Shown here: positions 30,478 to 39,318 of the stretch, one piece after another
Numbering within the stretch: the stretch's first letter is position 1
Layout: each line of letters opens with the position of its first letter
Assembly: GCF_000378445.1 (NCBI RefSeq)
Contig: NZ_KB899709.1
Coordinates: 1 to 64,000, forward strand
DNA length: 64,000 nt
DNA from: Deinococcus aquatilis DSM 23025
GTDB lineage: Bacteria > Deinococcota > Deinococci > Deinococcales > Deinococcaceae
Direction: 5' to 3'
Notes under the pieces: model-generated
The model's input: only the letters and a program-made list of their open reading frames with translations
Told to the model about the DNA's origin: nothing
Databases searched by the model: none
Program-made: the position numbers and the translations under genes

Positions 30478-32907
30478 ATGAAGATTCTGAATGGTTTGAA
30501 ATTGCCGGGGGCCATGTTAGGCCTGACTGTGTTGTTGACGGCCTGCCCCGGCCCTACGCCCCCAGCCCCTACGTTTGATCTGACGGTTGCCTTGGCTGGC
30601 GTGTCTTCCGCACCTGTCACTGTCACCAATACCACCACCAATACAGAACTGTTCAAAGGCACGCTGGATGCCAGCAAAACCTTTGCGGGCCTTACGGCCA
30701 ACGACGTGCTGAAGGTAGAAGGTGGCAACGTGAGCGGCTACAACACGCCCGCTGCCCAAACGGTGACGCTGGATGCGAGCAAAACGGTGACCTTGAGTTA
30801 CGTGGCTTTGGCAGGAGCGGCATTGGACGCGGCTAGGCTCAAGGGCACCCTGCCTGGATGGACATTTGGTCCGGGCGAACTCACGTTTTACCTGCCTGAA
30901 AGCAGGAAGTATGTGGACGCCTCAACGCTACAGATTTCAGCAACAGGGGGGCTTAATACGGCGCTTCCTGTCCCGACGGTGCTGGGTTCTTACCTCGATA
31001 ATTGCAAGTTACCTGCGGGGGTCATTGGAAGTGATTTTCAGGCTGAATTTGCCATTCCACTGGCCTACAGTGTCACCAATGACTTCTTGGGCGAAATCCT
31101 CGAAACTACCACGACTGGCCTTGCTGTGGAACGGGTGTATACGCCCAGCGCAGCCACCCTCAAGGGGATTGCCAGTTGCAGTACCACCACCAAACTCGAT
31201 CTGGATTTCACTGTGGCAGCAGGCTGGAACGCCCTGAGCAGCGTGCGCACAGTGGCGGGCGGCGTCACAACCTTTACGGTTCGCAACGTTGCCAGCGATT
31301 CACGGGTTCAGTTGTCCCTTGCCAAGGCCGACGAAGAAGTCACCGTCATTTTCCCCAATCCTACGTTGCCCACCCTGCGCCCCGGCCAGAGCGCCAGCTT
31401 GCCTGTGGTATTGCTGCAAACGGGAGCCATCAGCGGCGCGATCACCCTCGAAACCGACGTTCCCGGCATCACAATCACGCCTGGTACACTGAATCTGGCT
31501 CCATTGAGTGCCAGCAGTGCGGGTAAAACTGGTCTTGCGGCGGCTGCGCTTCAGCCTCAGCGGTTGCAGACCAACTTGACGTTCAATGTGAGTGCCGATG
31601 CACAGAGTTTTGACGGCACGATGAATGTGATCATCAAACGTGGTGGCGTCGTGGTAGGCACGGAGCCTCTTCGGGTAACAATTATCGGGCCAACCTTCGG
31701 CCTAGGACTGGATTCTTCTCAGGCTCAGCCTGCCCCAGCCTACGTCAACGAGGCAAACTCTCTTGCTGTCGTGGTCTCACCTTCCAACGGGTTCAGTTCT
31801 CCCGTAACCTTGACTCTGGAAAATGCGCCCGCAGGCGTTACCTCTGCTGGAGCTACTGGCACGTCCGGCAAGACCAACTTGCCCCTCACTGTCGGAGCCA
31901 ACGTCACACCCGGTATCTACCCTGTGACCATTGTCGGCACCTCCGGCAAACTGGTCATCAGGACGACGGTAGACATCAAGGTGAACCCCCGTCGCACTCC
32001 CCTTGGCTTGGGTATGGTGTCCTCGCTCGCCCTCGCTTCCAACGGCGACCTTTGGGGCGTGCAGTCGGGCAGCACAGGCTCCAGCTTGATTCAGATTCGC
32101 GCCGAACAAGTGATCAACCAGTTCCCGCTGGGCAGTGGGTACAGCGCCGATCAGGTCAGAATTGGGCCTGATGGGAGCATCTGGGCGCGGGGAACGGGTG
32201 GCTTATACCGCCTCAACGGATCAAGCATTCAGAGCTTCGCCACTGGCGGATACATGTCCGGCAACACACCTAGCTTTGGTCTTGATGCTAGTGGCCGCGC
32301 ATGGTACATGTGGTTTGACGGCTTCAATGCCCCCGAGTTGCGCCGCCTTGATCCTGCAACCGGACAAACAACGACGGTAGCCACGGTAAAAACGGCCAAT
32401 ACCTCTGTTCCCGTGATCAATGACGGCAGCGGTCAATTCGTGGTGTTTGTTGCCACAGACGGTACATTCGTTCGCGTCAACACAGTGACGGGCGAAAGCG
32501 TCGCCTCCGCTAACCCGCTCTTCTTTGCAAATACTGGCATGGAAAGCTTGCGCTTCCTGACCGTTGACCGTCCGGGGCAAATCTGGGCAGCTATCGGTGG
32601 GCCGGGGCCAAAGCTAGTCAGACTTGACCTCAATTCTATGGCTGCAGCACAGACCGCAAATATTGGCAACAATCCAACCATCAGTTATAGCAACGTCGTT
32701 GTTGAAAATAACCAGACGGCCTGGTTTGTCGATTCGTCTGCTTTAACCCGCTTAGATCTAACTACGGGTGCCCAGTCCATCACACCTTCAGATGCTTACG
32801 GCGACAACGTTCACAGCCTAAGCCTTGCCCCCACCAGTGGTGCAGCTTATACCTACGGCTTTCAATCCTCACAACTAGAACTGGAATACCTACGCCTGAA
32901 AAATTAA
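30478..32907 (+). CDS. large secreted lipoprotein with beta-rich and propeller-like regions
   Basis: 809 aa. Lipoprotein signal: GAMLGLTVLLTAC with lipobox LTAC, Cys ~23, then a Pro-rich linker. Residues ~30-510 are Thr/Ser/Val-rich beta sandwich-like repeats (e.g. FDLTVALAGVSSAPVTVTNTTTNTELFKG; GFSSPVTLTLENAPAGVTS). Residues ~520-809 carry repeated strands with Asp/Gly turns (SLALASNGDLWGVQSG; QVRIGPDGSIWARGTGGLYRL; FLTVDRPGQIWAAIGGPGPKLVRLDL), like an NHL/SMP-30-type beta-propeller. Function unknown; probably cell-envelope. TAGAGT (30461-30466) is a possible -10. Related in style to Deinococcus IPT/propeller lipoproteins. Confidence 0.8.
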   Translation: MKILNGLKLPGAMLGLTVLLTACPGPTPPAPTFDLTVALAGVSSAPVTVTNTTTNTELFKGTLDASKTFAGLTANDVLKVEGGNVSGYNTPAAQTVTLDASKTVTLSYVALAGAALDAARLKGTLPGWTFGPGELTFYLPESRKYVDASTLQISATGGLNTALPVPTVLGSYLDNCKLPAGVIGSDFQAEFAIPLAYSVTNDFLGEILETTTTGLAVERVYTPSAATLKGIASCSTTTKLDLDFTVAAGWNALSSVRTVAGGVTTFTVRNVASDSRVQLSLAKADEEVTVIFPNPTLPTLRPGQSASLPVVLLQTGAISGAITLETDVPGITITPGTLNLAPLSASSAGKTGLAAAALQPQRLQTNLTFNVSADAQSFDGTMNVIIKRGGVVVGTEPLRVTIIGPTFGLGLDSSQAQPAPAYVNEANSLAVVVSPSNGFSSPVTLTLENAPAGVTSAGATGTSGKTNLPLTVGANVTPGIYPVTIVGTSGKLVIRTTVDIKVNPRRTPLGLGMVSSLALASNGDLWGVQSGSTGSSLIQIRAEQVINQFPLGSGYSADQVRIGPDGSIWARGTGGLYRLNGSSIQSFATGGYMSGNTPSFGLDASGRAWYMWFDGFNAPELRRLDPATGQTTTVATVKTANTSVPVINDGSGQFVVFVATDGTFVRVNTVTGESVASANPLFFANTGMESLRFLTVDRPGQIWAAIGGPGPKLVRLDLNSMAAAQTANIGNNPTISYSNVVVENNQTAWFVDSSALTRLDLTTGAQSITPSDAYGDNVHSLSLAPTSGAAYTYGFQSSQLELEYLRLKN

Positions 32908-32926
32908 ATCCCAACAGGTTGCAACT

Positions 32927-32967
32927 GAACGCCCCGCCAAATGTACTGGCGGGGCGTTCTCCTTTTT
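32927..32967 (+). terminator. terminator after lipoprotein gene
   Basis: GAACGCCCCGCCA (32927-32939) pairs with TGGCGGGGCGTTC (32947-32959), 7-base loop, then CTCCTTTTTC. Ends just before the convergent MBL gene. Confidence 0.88.
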
Positions 32968-32972
32968 CTTGC

Positions 32973-33842
32973 CTATTCCGCCTCCACCAATTCAAACCCG
33001 CCCTTCTTGCCCTCCACCAACCGGGCAAAGGCCACATCCGGGTCGTGTGGCGTGCAGATCAATGCGCCCTCCTCGAACCACTGGGGCAGATACTTGCGCT
33101 TGTTTTCCAGCGTGGTCACGGGGTACAGATCATAGCCCGTGATGTACGGATAGGGCGCGTGCGCCAGCGTGGGCAGCATATCGGCGGTGTACACCAAGGT
33201 TTGGCCGCCATTCCGCAGCACCACCGCCTGCTGCCCCAGGTTGTGCCCCGGCACCGGCAGCACGCTGAGGCCCGGCAACAGCTCATGCTCGCCGTCTACC
33301 ACGTCAAACAGGCCCGCGTCCAGAATCGGCTGGAAGGTTTCGGGCACATAGCTGGCGCGGTTGCGTTCATGGGTGTAGGTGGCTTCCTTCAGCTCGGCGG
33401 CCTGCACCACATAACGGGCATTCGGAAAGGTCGGCTCGCCCAGCAGCGTGGTATTTCGCCCCGCATGATCAAAATGTAGGTGCGTGTTGATGACGGTGTG
33501 GATGTCTTCGGGAGCCAATCCCACTGACTCCAGCCCACGGAACAGCGTTTCATCCCGGTCCAGGGCATAGATGGATTCAAACTTCTCGTCGCCACCGTCC
33601 CAGAATCCCGTTTCTATCAGGATATTGCGGCCATTCAGGCGAATCAGCAAAGGATTGATTCTCAGGCGAATACGGTTCAGATGGTCAGCGGGGGCGCGGC
33701 GTTCCCACAGCACTTTGGGCACATTCCCGAACATCGCGCCGCCGTCCAGCCGGAACAGGCCGTCGGTCAGGGAATACACGTTAGCATCACCGACGCGGCG
33801 GTGTTGAGTCCAGGTGGAGCGGGCCGAACTGGGGAAGGTCAT
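32973..33842 (-). CDS. metallo-beta-lactamase fold hydrolase
   Basis: 289 aa. Zinc motif THLHFDHAGRNT, later PVPGHNLGQQAVVL and YTADMLPTLAHAPYPYITGYDLYP, and C-terminal His (CTPHDPDVAF). Resembles the lactonase (AHL/AttM-like, YtnP) branch of the superfamily, so a lactone or phosphodiester substrate is plausible, not shown. TACCCT (33849-33854) ends six bases before the ATG. Cytoplasmic, no signal peptide. Confidence 0.87.
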   Translation of the reverse strand: MTFPSSARSTWTQHRRVGDANVYSLTDGLFRLDGGAMFGNVPKVLWERRAPADHLNRIRLRINPLLIRLNGRNILIETGFWDGGDEKFESIYALDRDETLFRGLESVGLAPEDIHTVINTHLHFDHAGRNTTLLGEPTFPNARYVVQAAELKEATYTHERNRASYVPETFQPILDAGLFDVVDGEHELLPGLSVLPVPGHNLGQQAVVLRNGGQTLVYTADMLPTLAHAPYPYITGYDLYPVTTLENKRKYLPQWFEEGALICTPHDPDVAFARLVEGKKGGFELVEAE

Positions 33843-33995
33843 GGGTACAGGGTAAGTGGTAAAAGGTGAGTGGGGAGTGGAAAACCCAAAACCAAAGCTG
33901 TAGCTCTAGCCGCCTCCCCTCTTTTCCCACTCATACAGATTCCGATTAAACATCGTGCTTTTCGGTATTTAACCCGAGTGGAGCGAGCAGGAAAA

Positions 33996-34030
33996 GAGAC
34001 GGATTCCAGATGATTCCCGGAATCCGTCTC
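33996..34030 (-). terminator. trpBA terminator
   Basis: 12-bp stem GAGACGGATTCC (33996-34007) with GGAATCCGTCTC (34019-34030); on the minus strand it is followed by TTTTCC. Lies 12 bases after the trpA stop. Confidence 0.85.
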
Positions 34031-34042
34031 ACCACGCCCCAC

Positions 34043-34864
34043 TCACTGCTTCTTGCACCCCTCGGCAATCTCCGCCGCGAGCGCCCCCACATCCTGCCCA
34101 TCCCGCACGGCATTGATAAAGGCACTGCCTACCACCACCCCATCGGCTTGCTGGGCCACCTGTGACGCTGTGGCAGCGTCCTTGACTCCGAAGCCCACTG
34201 CAATCGGCACATGAGCAAACTGGCGGGCCAGGGCCAGCATGGCGGGCACCTCGCCCAACGCCGCGCCCTCACGCGTTCCGGTGACACCCGTGACGCTGAC
34301 GGCATACAGGAATCCGGTGCAGGCTTCAGCCACCAGACGCACGCGGGCCGGGGTGCTGGTGGGCGCGATCAGGAACGTGACGGCAAGGCCATATTCTTCT
34401 GCCAGCGCTGCAATTTCTATGTCCTGATCGGGTGGCAGGTCAGGCAGGATCAGGCCATCTACGCCCGCTTCCTGGGCCAGCCGCATAAATTCACGCGGGC
34501 CGACAGCATAGATGGGATTCACGTAGGTCATGATGACGATGGGTTTGTCGTGCCGCACGCGCAGATCGGCCACCAGTTGCAGGGTCCGGCGGGTGCTGGT
34601 GCCGCCGTCCAGAGCCTGCTCGCTGGCCCGCTGGATGGTGGGACCGTCTCCGAGGGGGTCGGAATAGGGAATACCCACTTCCAGCAGGTCGGCCCGCTCC
34701 AGGAGAGCGTCGGCCACCGCTGGAAATTCGGCGGCGGTGGGATATCCAGCGGTCATGAAGGGAATGAAGGCGGCGCGTCCCTGCGCCTGAGCTTCGGCAA
34801 AAGCCGCGTGGATGCGGGCGGGGCCACGCACCTTGGGCGTCGTGGGTGCAGTTGGAGCGCTCAT
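34043..34864 (-). CDS. trpA: tryptophan synthase alpha subunit
   Basis: 273 aa. Cleaves indole-3-glycerol phosphate and passes indole to TrpB. Motifs: [13 protein letters not shown] (catalytic Glu position region), [22 protein letters not shown] (catalytic Asp), [39 protein letters not shown] (phosphate), [31 protein letters not shown]. Start overlaps the trpB stop by ATGA, giving translational coupling. Length as in the family. Confidence 0.96.
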   Translation of the reverse strand: MSAPTAPTTPKVRGPARIHAAFAEAQAQGRAAFIPFMTAGYPTAAEFPAVADALLERADLLEVGIPYSDPLGDGPTIQRASEQALDGGTSTRRTLQLVADLRVRHDKPIVIMTYVNPIYAVGPREFMRLAQEAGVDGLILPDLPPDQDIEIAALAEEYGLAVTFLIAPTSTPARVRLVAEACTGFLYAVSVTGVTGTREGAALGEVPAMLALARQFAHVPIAVGFGVKDAATASQVAQQADGVVVGSAFINAVRDGQDVGALAAEIAEGCKKQ

Positions 34865-36183
34865 GCGTTCACCTCGATTTTGCGGGCATCACCGACATGT
34901 TGATCTTGTGGCTGTGCGACTGATTTATCGGAATCCAGCTTCTTTTCCAAGTCCAGAAGGCGCATCACCTCGGAAACGTCCTTGTCGCCGCGTCCGCTGA
35001 GGTTGACCACGATGATTCCGTCTGGGCCAAGTTCGCGGGCCAGTTCTACAGCGTAATAAATGGCATGGGCGCTTTCCAGAGCAGGCAAAATTCCTTCCAG
35101 ACGGGTCAGCAGGCTCAGAGCTTCCAACGCCTGCGCGTCAGTCACGGGGACGTATTCGGCCAGCCCGGTTTCGGAATAAAAGCAGTGTTCCGGGCCAATG
35201 CCGGGGTAATCCAGCCCCGCACTGATGGAATGGGGCGGCACGATCTGGCCTTCATCGTCATTCAACAGGTACATCAGGGAGCCGTGCAGCACCCCCACGC
35301 GCCCACCCGCCACCGACGCGGCGTGCTTGCCGGTATGCACGCCTTCTCCGGCGGCCTCCGTGCCGATGAGACGGGGACGCTGATCGGCGGGCAGATACGC
35401 GTAGGGGGCAAAAATGCCGATGGCGTTGCTGCCGCCGCCCACGCAGGCCACGATTGCGTCAGGAGCCTGACGGCCTTCCAGTGCTTCAAGCTGCACTTTG
35501 GTTTCTTCACCGATGATGCTCTGGAAATCGCGCACCATCGCGGGGTAGGGGTGCGGCCCCACCACGCTGCCCAGGATGTAAAAGGTGTCGCGGACGTTGG
35601 TCACCCAATCGCGGATGGCCTCGTTGGTGGCGTCCTTGAGGGTCTTGGTGCCGCTGGTCACTTCACGCACTTCTGCGCCCAGCAGCTTCATCCGGAACAC
35701 GTTCAGTTCCTGACGGCGGATGTCCTCTGCGCCCATGTACACCACGCAGTCAAGGCCCAGCAGGGCGGCGGCGGTGGCGCTGGCGACCCCGTGCTGGCCC
35801 GCACCCGTTTCGGCCACAATGCGCTTTTTGCCCATGCGAACAGCCAAGAGACCCTGAGCAAGGCAGTTGTTGATCTTGTGTGCGCCCGTGTAATTGAAAT
35901 CCTCGCGCTTGAGGTAGATCTTGGCCCCACCCGCGTAATCGGTAAGGCGCTGGGCCAGATACAACGGGCTGGGACGGCCCACGAATTCGCGCAGCAGGCG
36001 GTCAAGTTCGTTCAGAAAGCTGGGGTCCTGCTTGGCATTTCGGTAAGCCTCTTCCAGTTCATCCAGCGCCGGAATCAGCGTTTCGGGCACGTAGCGGCCA
36101 CCGAACCGGCCAAAGCGCCCACGGGGGTCAGGCTGTGGATAATCCGGCAGCAGCAGCGTCAGATCAGAGAGCTTGAGTGTCAT
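34861..36183 (-). CDS. trpB: tryptophan synthase beta subunit
   Basis: 440 aa PLP enzyme condensing indole and serine. Motifs: [46 protein letters not shown] (PLP Lys in HKIN), [46 protein letters not shown] (phosphate loop), [11 protein letters not shown], and [12 protein letters not shown]. The C-terminal ~30 residues ([22 protein letters not shown]) extend past the usual end. TAGCAT (36190-36195) ends six bases before the ATG, so the operon seems to have its own leaderless promoter; other trp genes are elsewhere. Confidence 0.96.
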   Translation of the reverse strand: MTLKLSDLTLLLPDYPQPDPRGRFGRFGGRYVPETLIPALDELEEAYRNAKQDPSFLNELDRLLREFVGRPSPLYLAQRLTDYAGGAKIYLKREDFNYTGAHKINNCLAQGLLAVRMGKKRIVAETGAGQHGVASATAAALLGLDCVVYMGAEDIRRQELNVFRMKLLGAEVREVTSGTKTLKDATNEAIRDWVTNVRDTFYILGSVVGPHPYPAMVRDFQSIIGEETKVQLEALEGRQAPDAIVACVGGGSNAIGIFAPYAYLPADQRPRLIGTEAAGEGVHTGKHAASVAGGRVGVLHGSLMYLLNDDEGQIVPPHSISAGLDYPGIGPEHCFYSETGLAEYVPVTDAQALEALSLLTRLEGILPALESAHAIYYAVELARELGPDGIIVVNLSGRGDKDVSEVMRLLDLEKKLDSDKSVAQPQDQHVGDARKIEVNA

Positions 36184-36226
36184 GACAAAATGCTAATCCC
36201 AGAAACCTAACGGGCGTTCGGGAAAC

Positions 36227-36243
36227 TTAGACAACTGGTCTAA
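36227..36243 (-). promoter_or_regulatory. palindrome upstream of trpBA
   Basis: TTAGAC-AACTG-GTCTAA, perfect 6-bp arms, 44-60 bases before the trpB start and about 30 bases from its -10 box. Candidate operator; the 87-base gap leaves no room for a trp leader peptide of usual size. Confidence 0.4.
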
Positions 36244-36270
36244 ATTGGGGGTATCTGATGGGGGGGTAGA

Positions 36271-37155
36271 CTACAGCAGCAGCCGATCCAATTTGTGCCG
36301 CCACAGCAGCAATAGATCGTCCAGTGCGACCTCGGGCGGCAGAGGCACAGGCCAGAAGCCGTTACCCAGAGACTGCGCGAGGACCGAGCGCACCTGGGCT
36401 GCATCCTCTCCCCTTTCGCGCAGGGCCATCACCGACGGCGCACCCCCGCGCTTGGCGAGGCGCTCCCCGGCGTAATCGGTCATCAGCGGCACATGCAGAT
36501 AACGAGGCTGAGGGTAGCCCAGCGCCTGCTGAAGCGCGATCTGGCGCGGTGTGGCCGTCCAGAGATCCACGCCCCGCAGCACGTCGGTGACGCCCATCGC
36601 CGCATCATCTACAACCACCGCCAAGTGGTAGGCAAACACGCCGTCATTGCGCCGCAGCACGATGTCTCCGACCTCGGTGGAAAGCTGCTGGCAGAGCGTC
36701 TGCCGGGTCAAGAAATCGGCGGCGCACACGGTCTGATCGGGTACCTTCCAGCGCAGGGCAGCGGGCCGGGAAGGGTCAGGTTGCCCGGCCCGGCAAGTTC
36801 CGGGGTAGACCGCCTCTGGCCCGTGTGGAGCGCCCGCGCTGTCCTGAATGGCCGCTTCGATTTCACGGCGGGTACAGGTGCAGGGATAGGTCTTCAGCCG
36901 CGCCACCGCATCGGCATACAACTCCAGCCGCTCAGATTGCAGATATTCTTCATCCCAGTCGAGGCCCAGCCACTCCAGATCGCGGCGGGTGGCGTCGTAG
37001 GCCCAGCCGCGTACCCGCCCCACATCCAGATCCTCGAAGCGCAGGATGTGGCGACCCCCCAAAGCACGCGAATGCAGCCAGGCCAGCAGGGCGGTGCGGG
37101 CATTGCCCAGGTGCATGCCGCCCGTCGGACTCGGTGCGTAGCGGCCCACAGTCAT
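36271..37155 (-). CDS. gluQ: glutamyl-Q tRNA(Asp) synthetase
   Basis: 294 aa GluRS paralogue lacking the anticodon-binding half; loads glutamate on queuosine-34 of tRNA(Asp). Motifs: TVGRYAPSPTGGMHLGNARTALLAWL (HIGH-type), HILRFEDLDVGRVR, zinc region CTCTRREIEAAI...VYPGTCRAG, DIVLRRNDGVFAYHLAVVVDDAAMGVTDVLRG, and AGERLAKRGGAPSV (KMSKS equivalent KRGG). Start ATG 37153-37155 is chosen because TACCCT ends six bases before it; an in-frame start 75 bases upstream is less likely. Confidence 0.93.
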   Translation of the reverse strand: MTVGRYAPSPTGGMHLGNARTALLAWLHSRALGGRHILRFEDLDVGRVRGWAYDATRRDLEWLGLDWDEEYLQSERLELYADAVARLKTYPCTCTRREIEAAIQDSAGAPHGPEAVYPGTCRAGQPDPSRPAALRWKVPDQTVCAADFLTRQTLCQQLSTEVGDIVLRRNDGVFAYHLAVVVDDAAMGVTDVLRGVDLWTATPRQIALQQALGYPQPRYLHVPLMTDYAGERLAKRGGAPSVMALRERGEDAAQVRSVLAQSLGNGFWPVPLPPEVALDDLLLLWRHKLDRLLL

Positions 37156-37161
37156 GAAAGT

Positions 37162-37189
37162 AGGGTAGCGCAGATCGGACGGACTCCAA
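37162..37189 (-). promoter_or_regulatory. gluQ promoter
   Basis: On the minus strand TTGGAG (37184-37189), 16-base spacer, TACCCT (37162-37167), ATG six bases later. Leaderless arrangement. Confidence 0.6.
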
Positions 37190-37318
37190 TTGAAAACGCC
37201 GTGCTTTCGGCTGCTGGTCAGGCGAAACAACTGAGCAGGTCAAAATTCACCTCTGGACAATCAGGCGGGAACGAGGCCGCGAGCAATATCTTGCCGTTGG
37301 AGCGGCACAAATTCGGTA

Positions 37319-37834
37319 TCACAGCTCCTGAAGGTCGTTCCAGATGGCGAGCAACACACCGAAAAGGGCAGTCAAAACGGCAACGACCATCAGCAGGCGT
37401 CCCAGCGGATCGGCCCAGTTCAGGTGGCCGCAGCCCGGGGTCAGGCATGCCCCCAACAGTTGCCACCAATCGTGGGTATCGGGGTCGCCCGTGATCAGGT
37501 CGAGGGCACGCGTGGGCGCGTCCTGGACATACGCCGCCACACCTGCCCACGATTGCGCCAGCCAGAGGCACAGGAGCCCCGCCGCGTAGTGGTCGCAGCG
37601 CCGCCAGAAATGGCCGATGCACACCGCAGGTACCAGAACCTGGAAGAGGCTGCCGCCCAGGAGCATCAATGTGGCCCCTGCCGGAGCCAGCAGCACATGT
37701 CCCGTCTCATGAAAAACGAGATTCACCAGCTCCAGCGGGTGTCCGGCAAGAGGCCGGAAGATGCCCGGTGTGACGAAGACAACCGCGACCATCAGCCCCA
37801 GCCAGCGCAATAACCGGGCCTGTGAATTCTTCAC
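37319..37834 (-). CDS. membrane protein with HExGH motif (putative zinc metalloprotease)
   Basis: 171 aa with four likely membrane segments. FHETGHVLLAP in the second segment area has the HExxH zinc-binding pattern embedded in a hydrophobic region, as in site-2/M50-type intramembrane proteases. A second-half motif DPDTHDWWQLLGACLTPG could supply a third ligand. Too short for a complete known M50 family with PDZ, so I leave it as putative. It lies 18 bases upstream of nothing obvious; the RHH gene ends 18 bases away on the same strand and is read before it, so it may be the last gene of the parA group. Confidence 0.65.
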   Translation of the reverse strand: MKNSQARLLRWLGLMVAVVFVTPGIFRPLAGHPLELVNLVFHETGHVLLAPAGATLMLLGGSLFQVLVPAVCIGHFWRRCDHYAAGLLCLWLAQSWAGVAAYVQDAPTRALDLITGDPDTHDWWQLLGACLTPGCGHLNWADPLGRLLMVVAVLTALFGVLLAIWNDLQEL

Positions 37835-37852
37835 CGGATCAAGCCGGAATGT

Positions 37853-38110
37853 TCAGGCCCGCTCACGCAGCCAGCGCAGCAACAGGTCTTCGACCAGCTC
37901 GCTCACGCTTTCGCCGCCACCCCGTTTGACCTCGCGCCACACGGCCCGCACAGTTTCCTTGCGAACATATACGGCCTCTACCCGCTCGGCAGTTTCGCCT
38001 TTGCGCCGTCCATCGGGTTCGGGGGCAACCGTGGTGCTGGGCTTCTTGGGCGATTTACCGGCCTTCTTCTTGCCCTTGCCAGCCTCTTTCAGATAGTCGA
38101 ACCGGGCCAT
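37853..38110 (-). CDS. small basic protein, ribbon-helix-helix-like, partner of ParA
   Basis: 85 aa. Lys-rich N-terminal part (KEAGKGKKKAGKSPKK) then VEAVYVRKETVRAVWREVKRGGGESVSELVEDLLLRWL, a strand followed by two helices, like the DNA-binding ribbon-helix-helix proteins that accompany ParA ATPases. Start ATG 38108-38110 follows GGAG by seven bases. It is 40 bases downstream of the ParA-like gene, same strand. Likely the DNA-binding adaptor of that ATPase. Confidence 0.65.
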   Translation of the reverse strand: MARFDYLKEAGKGKKKAGKSPKKPSTTVAPEPDGRRKGETAERVEAVYVRKETVRAVWREVKRGGGESVSELVEDLLLRWLRERA

Positions 38111-38150
38111 CAGTCGGCTCCAGTTTGGACAGTCCCAGCTTCGGCGGCTC

Positions 38151-38777
38151 TCATAGCACCTCGCGTGACAACGCCAGCATGTCTTCCCAGGCGGTGTCGG
38201 CACGGGGGTCGCGCACATCGCGGGCCAGCGTACCCAGTTCGGCGGCCCGAACATAGGCGGCGTAGGAGCGTACCAACGTATTGCACACGGTCACGCCTGC
38301 CTCGCGCAAATCCTCGCGGGCCTCTTCTCCGGCACGGCCCACAGGCGGCACCCGCGTCAGCACGACACGCGATTGGCGGGCTGCATCGGCGTCGCCCTGA
38401 AGGAAATCCATCAGCTCCAGCGTGGCTTCCAGCTCCAGAGCAGAGGTTCCGCTGGGCACCAGAATCAGGTCGGCGCGGTCTGCGAGCTGGCGAAGTTCCT
38501 TGCGTTTGGGACGGCCTTCCGTATCGATAACGACCACATCCAGCGCGGCCAGTTTCTTGGGCTTCACGTCGTCGGCCTCGTACACGGCGAAAGGCAGGCC
38601 CGGCCCCCCCAACTTCACGCCCCGCGCCGCCCAGCGTGCGCTGCTGCCTACGCGGGGGTCTTCATCGATCAGGGCCACGCCCAGTCCACGTTCGGCCAGC
38701 GCTCCGGCCAGATGTACGGCCAGCGTGCTTTTGCCCACGCCGCCTTTTTCACTTGTGACGGCAAACACCTTTGGCAT
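38151..38777 (-). CDS. ParA/MinD-like P-loop ATPase
   Basis: 208 aa. Deviant Walker A SEKGGVGKST at residues 9-18, IDEDPRVGSSARWAARG, Walker B-like VVVIDTEG, and LILVPSGTSALELEATLELMDFL. Short ParA without an N-terminal DNA-binding domain, so it depends on a separate DNA-binding partner (37853-38110). The usual DTPA/DTPP is DTEGRP, a variation. Plausible role: partition or subcellular positioning. TACGCT (38784-38789) ends six bases before the ATG. Not flanked by replication genes, so it is probably a chromosomal orphan pair. Confidence 0.85.
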   Translation of the reverse strand: MPKVFAVTSEKGGVGKSTLAVHLAGALAERGLGVALIDEDPRVGSSARWAARGVKLGGPGLPFAVYEADDVKPKKLAALDVVVIDTEGRPKRKELRQLADRADLILVPSGTSALELEATLELMDFLQGDADAARQSRVVLTRVPPVGRAGEEAREDLREAGVTVCNTLVRSYAAYVRAAELGTLARDVRDPRADTAWEDMLALSREVL

Positions 38778-38828
38778 ACGGTCAGCGTATCAGAGGGCGT
38801 GCAGGCTTTCGTCAGGCATGATGGGCAG

Positions 38829-39089
38829 ATGTCTGATTCACCCCTCTCACCAGAGCAGCGCCTCAGTACCCTGCTGGCCGCCGAACCCTACTGGACGGCA
38901 CGCGCCATGCAGGAGCAGGGCAGCCGCTTTTACGCCGCGCTGGGGCAGGCGCTGGACGCCGCCGACCTGCGGAACCGCCGCCTGCTGTACGTCACCTGGC
39001 CGGATGAAATCTGGGATTTTTATGAACGCGGCTTGCTGTTGGAGGCGGCAGAAGCTGAGTCTGTGGGACGCGGCGCGGCATCCGGCTGA
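38829..39089 (+). CDS. small hypothetical protein
   Basis: 86 aa, SDSPLSPEQRLSTLLAAEPYWTARAMQEQGSRFYAALGQALDAADLRNRRLLYVTWPDEIWDFYERGLLLEAAEAE. Soluble, helical, many aromatic residues; family not recognised. A CATGAT box (38817-38822) ends six bases before the ATG. Divergent from parA: the starts are 51 bases apart. Its last 70 bases overlap a convergent small gene. Confidence 0.6.
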   Translation: MSDSPLSPEQRLSTLLAAEPYWTARAMQEQGSRFYAALGQALDAADLRNRRLLYVTWPDEIWDFYERGLLLEAAEAESVGRGAASG

Positions 39090-39265
39090 CCGATCAGAGC
39101 CAGCCACACTTGCCGCACTAGAGTTTGTACAGTGCGCCGGGCCGGAGCGGGGCGGAAATCAGGTGCACGCTTGGGTTTAACCTGCCTGCCCGCTACAGGC
39201 TGAGAAACCAGCGCCAGAATGATCTGCTCCAGCACTGTCCAAAGGGCTTGCACGGCTGCTCTCAT
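39020..39265 (-). CDS. small hypothetical protein, convergently overlapping
   Basis: 81 aa. A hydrophobic N-terminal helix RAAVQALWTVLEQIILALVSQPVAG could be a membrane or amphipathic segment, followed by an Arg/Pro linker and a second similar stretch TVQTLVRQVWLALIGQP, so the protein looks like two related ~20-residue motifs. TAAGCT (39272-39277) ends six bases before the ATG, which supports it as real. It overlaps the opposite gene by 70 bases. Confidence 0.5.
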   Translation of the reverse strand: MRAAVQALWTVLEQIILALVSQPVAGRQVKPKRAPDFRPAPARRTVQTLVRQVWLALIGQPDAAPRPTDSASAASNSKPRS

Positions 39266-39318
39266 GCGTTTAGCTTAGCTGGCGATCCAGGCCAGTCTTC
39301 CCCGCTAGACTGCCAGCC

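Noticed and set aside
33843..34042. Small gene in the 200-base gap between MBL gene and trpA
   Set aside because: Only a short simple repeat and the trpA terminator are visible.
35065..36210. 381-codon frame opposite trpB
   Set aside because: Antisense shadow of trpB.
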